Positions 37,235-47,317 of a stretch of DNA of 64,000 nt are shown here, piece by piece. Within the stretch, counting starts at the first letter, position 1; each line of letters begins with the position of its first letter. The position numbers and the translations under genes were made by a program. This DNA is from Manihot esculenta. Taxonomy: Eukaryota; Streptophyta; Magnoliopsida; Malpighiales; Euphorbiaceae. Location: NCBI RefSeq assembly GCF_001659605.2, contig NC_035166.2, forward strand, positions 20,563,225 to 20,627,224. The letters run 5' to 3'. The notes under the pieces were generated by a model. It saw nothing but the letters and a program-made list of their open reading frames with translations, was not told where the DNA came from and ran no database searches.

Positions 37235-38218
37235 CAATTATGGGAGCATTTTTTCGATTCATGCATAAAAGAAAAAAAAATTTATCAATTCACGTGGGAT
37301 CCGAAAATATTTTTCGATCCTGTGTGTCAGCGCAGCGTTCATACTACCGAACACGCTTGTTCGACATTCAGAATGTCGAACAAGAGATAGTTCGACACCA
37401 TGGGTGTCAAACTGCCAAGCAGACCAGCTTGTTCGGCACCTTAGGTGCGAACACGCACAAGTATCAAGGCTTCGTCATTCATGCAGAACACTTTTATTTT
37501 TGATAGTGTTACCTCCATGGGTTATCTGATAGTCTTCAAGTAATGACCGTAATAAAATAAGTAGAAAATTTATAATCGGGGCGGGTGAGGAAGGAGCAAA
37601 TAAGTAAGGTAAGGAGGGAGCAAGGAGGTAACAGGAAAGAGGTAGCACATGGAGGTAACAAGAAAGAGGTAGCACATGGAGGTAACAAGAAGGAGATAGC
37701 AAATTTATAGCCGGGAATATGGTGTAGTTCGGTGTAGTTCGGCAGTAAAACTGCCGAACTAGCCATTTTGGTTGAATAAATGTGGAGCCGGGCGAACATA
37801 TGTCTGCATTGTTGCTCACATGGGGTGCAGAGACCATGTCAATTGGCATGTCACATGGGTGTAGAGATTCTCTGCACCCATGTCATATTGCAGACATGTT
37901 CGGCACTCACTTTGAGTGCCGAACATGTCCACACTTCCATACAGGGTGCCGAACACGCCTCATGAGCCACGGGAGCAGTTTGAAACTGTTTCCGTGGCAA
38001 GGGCCATAGTTGTTCGACACCATTGGTGTCGAACAACTATGCCGCTATGCTATCGAACTGCCATTTGTTCGACACTAATGGTGTCGAACAAAAGTGTTCG
38101 GCAGTATGATTGCTGAACATTTAATTTTGACACACAGGATTCGAAAATATTTTCGAATTCCACGTGAATTGATAAATTTTTTTTTTTATGCATCAATCGA
38201 AAAAATGCTCCAATTATG
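37235..38218. mobile_element. non-autonomous TIR element with hairpin array
   Basis: The element (37243-38210) has ~85-bp terminal inverted repeats: GGAGCATTTTTTCGATT at the left, with its complement ending at 38210, continuing through ATGCATAAAA, TTTATCAATTCACGTGG and CGAAAATATT to a GTGTGTC inner end at 37328 and 38129. Flanks carry the direct repeat CAATTATG (37235-37242, 38211-38218). The equivalent site after NPF-C lacks the element. No transposase frame is present. The interior holds many short near-perfect palindromes and a 27-bp triplication. Long TIRs suggest a Mutator-like group, the 8-bp duplication also fits hAT; class is unresolved. Confidence 0.88.
37624..37704. repeat. 27-bp tandem triplication inside TIR element
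   Basis: Three head-to-tail copies of a 27-bp unit starting GGAGGTAACA (37624-37650, 37651-37677, 37678-37704). The third copy has several changes. The unit is purine-rich on the + strand. Confidence 0.9.
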
Positions 38219-38354
38219 ATATTGTATATATGTGGCCCTGGACCATAATGAGCCGTTGAGCTAATTCCAACCCATAATTGTCTGATCAGAATGTATTTGC
38301 TATTTACCAAATGAACCCTCACAGGAGCACGAAATTAGCAGGAAAATCTCCATT

Positions 38355-40265
38355 AGTTACATATGCGCTACATGATTTTTCCAGATTAATAATAGATATT
38401 TCCATTACTAATCAATGAAAAATCCGTTACTAATCTGTTTAGTAACGGATTTATATCTGTTATTATGAACCTCGTTGCAAATGCAATAGTAACCGATTAG
38501 TAATCCGTTACTAATTTTGTAATGAATTTATAATGAAATTTAATAACGTATTCAAAATCCGTTACTATTTTAATAAAAATTTTAAAAAATATATAAATAT
38601 ATATAAATTAAATCTGGTACTAAATTTAGTAACGGATAGAAATCCGTTACTAATCCGATAAAATAAAAAATAAAAAAATATATTAAATTTATATTCATTA
38701 TTAAATTTGTGGTTAATTTTTAAAAAATATTTAAAAAATTATATTAAATTATTAATTTATTTCATTATATTTTACATTAAATAATAATTTAATTATGGTA
38801 AACTCTTAATTTTTTCATTGTATTTTACATTAAATATTAACTTTAATATTTTAAATTTTATTAATTTTATAAGAAAATTCTTACAAAATTATATAAGAAA
38901 AATCTAAAAAATGAAAAAGAGTGAGAGAAAGGAAAAAAATGAGATATAAAAGAAAAAATAAGAAAAAAAAAAGAAAATAGAAGAAAATAATGATAAAAAT
39001 AAAAGAAAATAAGGAACAAGGGGAAATTAAAGAAAATGAGAAAAAAGAAGAAAAAAGAGAAAAAAAGAAAAGAAAATGAGAGAAAGATGAAGAAAAAATG
39101 AAGAAAAATAAATAGAAAATGGAGATATAGAAAAGAATGAAAAGGAAAAAGTTAGAGTATATATATGAGAGAAAAGAAAGTAAATGAATGAATAATGAAA
39201 GAAAAAGGAAGGGAAAAATGATAGAAAGTGGAAGAGAAAATAAAAAAAATGGAAGAAAATGAAAGAAAAAATATGAGAGAAAATAAAGAAAATGAAACAA
39301 AAATTAAGAGATAAAAGGAAGATTAAAAATGAAAGAAAATTGAATAAAAAATAGAAGAAAATAATTGAGAGAAGAAAATAAGATAAGGGAAAATTAAGGA
39401 ATGAGGAGAGAATAAATAAAAGAAATGAAAGAAATGAAGGGAGATGAGAGAAGAAAATAAGGTAAGGGGAAAATGAAGGAATGAGGAGAGAAGAGGAGAA
39501 AGAAAGTGAATGAAATGAAGGGAGATAAAATGGGTGAGTGTATAAATACACGAATTAGTAACGGATTTAGTAACGGATTGAATCCGTTATTAAATTTAAA
39601 AAAAAAGCGGGCAAATTAAAATAAAAAGGTGATATTTTAGTAACAGATTTTTTAATCCGTTACTAATTTTTAGATTAGTAATGGATTCAGTAACAGATTT
39701 TTTCCGTTACTAAATTAGAAATAAAAAAGACGGAATTTTAAAATAAAAGCGTGTTATTTTATTCTCTAAAATTTAGTAACAGATTATAGAATCTGTTACT
39801 AATTTTCGAATCAGTAACGGATTTAATAACAAATTATATCCGTTATTAACTTAAAAATAAAATATGAAATTTTAAAAAATAAAAAGTCGATTTTTTGTTA
39901 AAAAAATAGTAATGAATTTTAATTCGTTACTAAATCCGTTACTAAAAAAATAATAGATTGCATTCCGTTATTAAATTCGTTACTATTTTATTCATTTAAT
40001 TTATTTATTTAGTAACCGATTTAGTAACAAATTAATCCGTTACTAATTTTTAGCTAATTTAGTAACGGATTTATAATAGATTTCAAAATCAGTTATTAAA
40101 TTTATAAATAATTTTATTAAGTAAGAGATTTAGTACCGGATTTGTTAATCCGTTACTAAATAATAAAAATTAGTAACGGAATATAAAATCCGTTACTAAT
40201 CCGTTACAAATTTATAATAAGTTTAAATCTGTTATTAATATCCGTTACTATTCTGACTATATAGT
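38355..40265. mobile_element. block of TAACGGAT motifs in both orientations, probable non-autonomous DNA transposon
   Basis: About thirty variants of TTAGTAACGGATT or its complement AATCCGTTACTAA lie at 38400-38660 and 39545-40250, on both sides of a cytosine-poor tract. Homology to the NPF-C downstream flank ends at about 38354, where this block begins. Clustered repeats flanking a non-coding core resemble subterminal transposase-binding repeats of plant DNA transposons. I could not define terminal repeats or a target duplication. Confidence 0.55.
38904..39548. repeat. cytosine-free purine-rich tract
   Basis: Over about 640 bases the + strand has only two cytosines (near 39017 and 39298), with AAAGAAAA/GGAGA-type purine runs. 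An ~80-bp unit is repeated at the right side (39366-39410 and 39445-39490). The minus-strand Ser/Phe-rich frames here are translation of this low-complexity DNA. Confidence 0.9.
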
Positions 40266-42150
40266 GATATACATAATTACAGTTATATATTAGTTAAAAA
40301 ACAAATTACATTAGTGAAGTAATTTCTTTACAAATTACATTTCATGAAATTTAGTTATATATATATAATTAAACATTTTTTAAATGAATTTTATATTTAC
40401 TTTTTAAAATAATTGAAATATATATGAGAAGGGGAATAATATAATTTTTTTTAATTACTCTTAGTTTTTTTAACTATTAACAATTGTATTTAAATTTTAA
40501 AGTGGAGAATATTTTTTATTATTTTATTTATTGTTAAAAATAAAAATTTTGGGATAAGATTATTAAAATAATATATTTAAATATTAGATAATTATGAAAA
40601 GGATTATGTTGCTGGCCAATATAATTCAAGGTTATTAAAATGACTAAATTTTATTTTTATATAGTGAACAGTGAAATTATCTAATATATAAAATTTTAAT
40701 TTAATCTATTTAATTTTAAAGATGAAAGTGTGACAATTCTATAATTTAACTTAAAAATAATTATAAAAAATTAACCTTGCTTTATCGCATTTTTAAATAA
40801 AATTCTATACTTTAATTTATAACAAATAGAGCATTATATTTTCACTCGAGATTTTTTCTTTTAACACTGTTTAATATTAATGGTAATTTATAATTTACTC
40901 TCTAATATTTAATTCATTAAATTTTGTTTGATTAATAAAATAATTTTTTAATTTAAATTTATATTTTTAATTAAAATTAATTTCTATGTTTTTATACAAT
41001 CATCTCTAAATATTATAATTACTAGTAAGTTCTTATATTTGTAAATTAATCTCTATATTTGTTAAATTTTAATATGTTACTTGTGAAAAACAATAAAATA
41101 AAAATAAGATAAAAAAATATGATATCTCATTTTTGTGTTAGTTAATAAAAAAAATTATTGAGAAGGAAAAAGTTAGACTAAAAGGAATTATTTGAACTTA
41201 AATTTAAATACATATTGTATCAAGATTATTGATTTAATTTTTATTTTATTAATTTAATCTAAGATATTAAATTTAATAAACCGGTGAAATTAATTTTTAA
41301 AAAATTAAGTATTTATTTGTAAATAATTATAATATTTAGAATCAATTTATAAGAATATAGAGATGAATTATCATTGAAAGGACTATTTTATTATAAAATA
41401 AAATTTTATAATTAAATTTATAAATATTTGAACTAAATTATATATTTTATAAAAATTTAAAGATTAAAATATAATTCATCCTAAACAAAATTATTTTTAA
41501 ATGCCACAACTAATGGTTAGATAGAAAAGTCTTATTTTACTAACGGAATACGACTCTCAAATTAAATTATAGGATTTTACTTAAAAAAATCACTAAATGA
41601 TATGATAATTTTTTTATAATTACTCTTTTAATATAATTATTTATTATTTTAAGAGTTAATTTAATTTTGGACAAAAATTTTATGAGGATTATAACAATAC
41701 ATAAAATTAGGATAAATATTAAAATTAATAACTTTGATAATATTCAATGTTTAAAATATTAATTATCAAAATAAATGATTTTTCATAATTTTGATCACAA
41801 GTTTTTATAAAATTAGGATAAATATTAAAATTAATTACTTTGATAATATTCAATGTTTAAAATATGAATTATCAAAATAAATGATTTTTCATAATTTTGA
41901 TATCAAAGTTTTTATAAGAGGGAACCATAAGATACCAATATTTCACGTTAAAATATTACAATACTTATCATAATATTGAATTATTATTTAATATTTTTTA
42001 AAAAATATAGGATAATGAAGTAAATATAATATAATTCAGCCGATTTAGATAATATATTTAATGGAACAAAATGTTTAGAAATTTTATTTTTATGGATCTC
42101 AATCATATAAATAAATAGAAAGAGAGTTTAAAAGAACCAAGTATTAATAA
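40266..42150. other. AT-rich intergenic DNA between NPF-B and NPF-C
   Basis: No gene. It contains the 106-bp tandem duplication listed separately; otherwise AT-rich runs. Confidence 0.5.
41701..41916. repeat. 106-bp tandem duplication
   Basis: Two adjacent, nearly identical copies (41701-41806 and 41807-41916), both starting ATAAAATTAGGATAAATATT. They differ at only a few positions, so the duplication is recent. Confidence 0.92.
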
Positions 42151-42573
42151 TTATTTACTTGTTTTGTTGTGGTTTGTTATTTTATAGATCAACAACTTAT
42201 TAAGTTTTGTTTTTTCAGTTCAGAACTTGGCTCCCCAGATACGACCTCGTCTTACCTCCCTGTCTCTTGCAGTCACCTAAACAGGGAGTATTTATACCCT
42301 GTCCCTGCCCTAGCCCTGCTATTTTATTCGAAAAACTTTACCCGAGTTGAGAATTTTGTCATCTATAAGTATATTAAAAAAAATTTTAATTAGTGGTTGC
42401 ATTAAAAAATTAATCAAATATTTAAAAATATAAACAATTGAAATGTATACGTGTTAACTTTGTTTTCGCTTACCATTACATGTCAATCATGTGGCCTCAT
42501 GTGAGAATAAAAGCTTTATGATCACACAGGCCTATATATCACGGTTCCTAGTAGGCCAGTTAAACACCAAGGA
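42150..42573 (+). promoter_or_regulatory. paralogous upstream block of NPF-C
   Basis: Matches the 31795-32224 block and then runs directly into the gene-proximal sequence (GGCCTCATGTGAG, TTTATGATCACAC, GGCCTATATAT) that also precedes NPF-B at 33701-33780. The proximal ~75 bases with the CCTATATAT box are the probable core promoter in both genes. Confidence 0.6.
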
Positions 42574-45105
42574 ATGAAAATGGAGAAGATGGAGGAGAAG
42601 GGTTTCCATGCCAAAAGGCAGAAGGGTGGAATGGCTACATTGCCCTTCATATTTTGTAAGATCTTGTGGTTCTTGAAGAATAACAAAGTTCTTGCTTTGG
42701 TTTTGTATAAGGATGCATGTGATACGTACTGATGCATATTTTTGCTTTGGCTTTTGTTTTTTTTGTTAGCAAGCGATGCCTGTGAGAGGCTGGCTATAGT
42801 GGGTTTTAATACCAATATGATTAGCTACTTAACTGGCCAGCTTCATATGCCATTAACTAAAGCAGCAAAAACCGTCACCAACTATGGAGGCACTGCAACC
42901 TTGACACCTCTGCTCGGTGCCTTCTTTGCTGATGCTTATGCCGGCCGGTTCTGGACTATAACAGTTGCTTCCATAATATACCAAATAGTAAACACCTTTC
43001 TCTATATCTCTCTCTGCCAAGAATATTATATCAAAGAGCATTAAGAAGTTTCCCTTGCGATTATTTAAGATGTCAATTGTGAACTATTGACAATTTCAAT
43101 CGCAAATTATCTCAAGTTTTGAGTACTTTATTTTGTGTGTGTGTATATATCAGGGCATGACAAGCTTAACACTATCAGCCGCACTTCCAAACCTAAGGCC
43201 ACCTCAGTGCAAAGAAGATGAAGTTTGCCAAGAAGCAGACACAGGACAACTAGCAATCCTATATGCATCTCTCCTTCTGATGGCTTTAGGGTCCGGGGGA
43301 ATTCGACCCTGCGTGGTTGCATTCGGGGCCGAGCAGTTTGATGAAACGGATCCTAAGCAATCAACAAAGACATGGAGATACTTCAATTGGTACTATTTCG
43401 TGATGGGGGTGTCTAATCTGTTGGCTGTGACAGTGCTTGTGTATGTACAGGACAATGTTGGATGGGGTTTGGGCCTTGGAATCCCAGCCATTGTTATGTT
43501 TCTATCAATTATTGCATTTATAATTGGATACCCACTTTACCGGCACTTGGATCCAGCTGGGAGTCCATTTACCCGCTTGGTACAAGTGTCAGTGGCTGCA
43601 TTTAGGAAGAGGAAGTTGTCCATGGTTTCGGATCCTAAATTACTGTACCAGAACGAAGAACTGGATGCTCCCATTTCCATTGGTGGAAGGCTTCTTCACA
43701 GTAAACACATGAAGTAAATTACAACTCTCTCTCTCTCTGTACATAAAGCTGTGTTTTTTTTCATTGTTTGCATGTGCATAGAGAAGATAGAGCTCGTCAT
43801 AACACAGCTTGCTAGTGCAGTAATGCTATCCTCTAGCATATACTGATTACCTTCGGTGAGAATTCATCAACATAACAAGCAACTTTGTATAAACATGTCA
43901 ACTTTGGTGGTTAACTTTTTTTTCACTTATCCTTCGTTTATTTAGGAGGGGATTTTATATTTTTCATCTGTAATTTGTGTATTATTATTAATTACATTTA
44001 AAACGTTTATTAGATAGTTAATTAATTAAAAAGTCAAAAAAATAAAGATAAGTTTATATTTAAAAAATAGATCATATATAAATCTCTTTTTTCAAATTCA
44101 ATTAAATATAATGGTATAGTATGTAATTATTTGAAAGAATATATAATTAAAGCACATGACACTGAGTTTAGTTTTGCTAATATGTTTATAATAAAATGCA
44201 GGTTCCTTGACAAGGCCGCCATTGTGACGGAAGAAGACAACCTTAAAGCAAGCGAAACACCCAATTTATGGAGACTAAACACAGTACACAGAGTAGAAGA
44301 ACTGAAATCTATAATCAGAATGGGACCTATATGGGCAACAGGAATTCTCCTAATCACAGCTTATGCCCAGCAAAACACATTTTCCCTCCAACAAGCCAAG
44401 TCCATGGACAGGCATCTCTCAAAATCCTTTCAAATCCCTGCTGCTTCCATGTCTGTCTTCACCATGATCTCCATGCTCACCACCGTAGCCATATATGATC
44501 GATTCTTAATTCCTTTTGTACGTAGATTCACGGGGCTCGAACGCGGCATGAACTTTTTGCAAAGAATGGGAATTGGTTTTGTCATATCCATATTAGCCAC
44601 TCTAGTTGCAGGCTTCGTGGAAATCAAGCGAAAACATGCAGCTATTGCTAACGGGCTACTAAATTCTCATCATACTATTCCCATCTCAGTGTTCTGGCTC
44701 GTGCCACAATATTCTCTTCATGGGATAGCAGAAGCTTTCGTGTCTATTGGGCATTTAGAATTCTTCTATGATCAAGCACCAGAAAGTATGAGAAGCACAG
44801 GTATCGCGCTATTTTGGACAGCAACTTCAGTTGGGAATTATGCGAGCACACTTCTGGTCACCTTAGTGCACAAGTTCAGTGCAGGCCCTGATGGATCAAA
44901 CTGGCTTCCGGATAATAATTTGAACAAGGGAAAACTGGAGTACTTTTACTGGTTAATCACATTAATGCAAGTCGTTAATTTCCTTTGCTACTTAATATGC
45001 GCCAAGATGTATACTTTTAAGCCTATTCAGATCCACAGAAAAGAAGCCAGTGACTCCATAGATGATGGGGTAGTGGAGCTTACAAACAAGGTTCCAGTCT
45101 GTTAG
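42574..45105 (+). CDS. NPF3.1-like: NPF-C: NRT1/PTR family (NPF3.1-like) transporter, 587 aa
   Basis: Exons 42574-42655, 42770-42987, 43154-43713 and 44202-45105 join in frame with the same intron phases as NPF-B. Exon 3 differs from NPF-B at 11 of 187 residues, so this is a recent duplicate. It is a full-length 12-helix POT/PTR2 protein with SYLTGQLHMPLTKAAKT, LTPLLGAFFADAYAGRFWT and FFYDQAPESMRS. Several family positions are changed: TM1 ExxE[KR] reads D-A-C-E-R, FGADQF reads FGAEQF, and the following membrane segment has Asn in place of Ile. The C-terminus is three residues longer, ending NKVPVC. No frameshift or stop is present, so it is probably functional, perhaps with altered coupling or substrate. 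Confidence 0.93.
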
Positions 45106-45701
45106 TTCTTTACACAAGATCAGTCCTGTTATGTTTCAAGGTGACACAGCCTGCGTGGTAGAATCTGATACTCTGAATAAACTTTATATATAGTACGCAA
45201 AAAATGATGTAGAATAAAAATCAACAGAAGCCGATGAAAATGTGGCGTCCAGTTATTTGGGATGCTATCGTAAATCTGTGGGCCTGGAGCAACCCTTGGG
45301 CTAACTCCAACCCATAATTGGCAGATGAGAGAATGTATTTGATATTTACCAAATGAACCCTCAGAGGAGCGCGAAAGTAGCAGGAAAATCTCCATTGAAG
45401 AATTTTCAGCTGATATGTGTGTAACTACGTAACTATGAGCCACCTGCAGAACAGAAGAATCAAGAATGTGCTGCTTTCGTTAGGCAGACCGCAATTCTAG
45501 CGAAATTATTTATTTTTATTCCTTTCCAAAGATAAAATTGAAAACACGAACGCTCATATTATGGAAAAAGAAGCAACCAGGAAACCCCAACCAGATCAGA
45601 CCCTTTATACTCATGTTTCCATTCAATTTTCAAATTCCAATTCCTTTTTGCCTTTTCAATTTTCATTCAGATCGACGATTCCATATTATCAGACTTAAAT
45701 C
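45106..45701. other. NPF-C 3' region and ACD11-like upstream region
   Basis: 45120-45410 matches the NPF-B downstream flank (GTAGAATCTGATACTCTGAATAAAC and CCAAATGAACCCTCA phrases), with no TIR element. The last ~200 bases include a TTTATACTCATG box at about 45604 and form the likely promoter and leader of the next gene. Confidence 0.6.
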
Positions 45702-47317
45702 ATGAAGAGATATTTGTTTAGATCTAGCTCAGCCCAATCCCTGCAAGAACAACCACATCGACCGTCACCAGAACTCTTTGTTCAAGATTCCGCCATGACA
45801 ACAACTTCGCATGCTGAACCAAACGTCAGAGAACAAAAGCCGCTGTCGCCGGTTGTAGAGGCATTTGAAGACTTAGCTAACCATCTACAACGTATTGATA
45901 TTGATGGAGGAGAGCTTCGATTGGATACGTTCTGTGATTCGTGTTCTCTGGTTTCTATTCTCTTCAGCTGCCTGGGTCTTGCTTTCAAATTCGCCGAGTC
46001 TGAGTATGTCTCAAAGGTTCACAGCGATTCCTATTCATTTCTGTAATTAGTTTCTTTGTTTAATTTCTTGGATCCATCAAACACGAGATGAGCAGAAAAG
46101 GCTTTCGTCAGACTGAAAATGCCCTAACTTGATTCTAAGATCTGATACATTTCAGGTGGGCAGTCTTTTGGAAGCATCAAAGAGGCATAAAACTTTACAA
46201 AATATACTTGATTTGGATGTTGCAAATGGCACAGTGAGGACAGCTGGCAGTCATTCGCGTAATTTACGTAGAGTCAGGCAGGGTCTTGATCTCATCAGAG
46301 CTTTATTTGAGCAGTTTTTGGCAACCGAGTACGTTCCTTCCCTCCCTCTTGCCTTACTCATACAAGTCTTTCATAAATACACCAATACATTCACCAAATT
46401 TAAAGTGACATTTATAAAATTAGGAATTTTATATTTTTAGGTTTAGAATTTATTATTCAATAATTCTGTTTAGTTTATAATTTTCTAGTTAGATTGGCTT
46501 TTTATCCCTAATTTATTTTGATTTGGATACCTAATTAGTGTTTAATTAGTGTTCTAATCCTATGCAATAGCACTTGAAACTCTGATTTTATCTTATGGTC
46601 GTGCAAACTGATATTTTGAAATTTGTTCCTTGCAGTGATTACTCTTTAAGGGACGCAGCTACAACAGCTTATGCACAAACTTGTGCACCATATCACACAT
46701 GGGCGATAAGGACAGCCGTTTATGCCGGAATGTACGCTCTTCCTTCAAGAGACCAGCTTTTGCTGAACCTCTGTGAAACTGGTGAGTATCGAGTCCATTT
46801 TTGCCGTAATATGTGTGTGTTTCGCTTCTACATGATAATTGAAATGAATTTGGAAGATGGCTTTTTGATGACTTGTCTACTTTTGAACCGTGCAATTCTA
46901 CTTTGTGAATGAGGTTTTGCTCCCCAGATTCAATATAATCCCCCTGCATATTGCCCACAGCCGAGAAACAACCCCATGATTGCATAAGGTGTACAACTAG
47001 TATGAAGTATAAACTTAAAATGTGAGCTTATGGGCCATACGTGTTGCGAAGGAAGAAAGCATGAATATCGATGAATGTTTGTGCATTTGAGTTCTTTTAA
47101 ATAAAGATTAATTAGGCAAAAGCAGTATCAAACGGCGAGTCTGTAAACCAGTAAATTTGAATTTAGTGTCTTCTACACCTTTTAACTCCTTGATTTCGAC
47201 TCTGTTTCAGATCAGTCTGCAGAAAAGAAAATGAGAAGGTACATCAATGCCTCACTCCCAGTTATACAGTACATTGATAAGCTTTACGTTTCCAGGAATA
47301 TCAGCTTGGATTGGTGA
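45702..47317 (+). CDS. ACD11-like glycolipid-transfer (GLTP) protein, 4 exons, 246 aa
   Basis: Exons 45702-46016, 46156-46328, 46636-46781 and 47211-47317. The product has a ~50-residue Ser/Pro-rich N-terminal extension and a GLTP-fold domain from about residue 47 to the end. Matches to Arabidopsis ACD11-type proteins include CSLVSILFSCLGLAFKFAE, AGSHSRNLRRVRQGLDLI, APYHTWAIRTAVYAGMYALP and the terminal ISLDW. These proteins transfer ceramide-1-phosphate or related sphingolipids between membranes and restrain cell death. Of the known head-group ligands, the lysine in YVSKV, both arginines of SRNLRR and the histidine of YHTW are present, while the position that is Asp60 in ACD11 is Glu here (AESEYVSK). 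The extension suggests the ACD11-like subgroup rather than ACD11 itself. Confidence 0.9.

Noticed and set aside
37240..38322. Several 60-125 aa frames within the TIR element, with similar peptides near both ends on opposite strands
   Set aside because: The similar peptides are the two terminal inverted repeats read on opposite strands. No transposase motif is present.
38881..39551. Two long Ser/Phe/Leu-rich open frames on the minus strand
   Set aside because: They are translation of the cytosine-free purine tract. Lack of C on the + strand removes most stop codons on the complement, so openness is not evidence of a gene.
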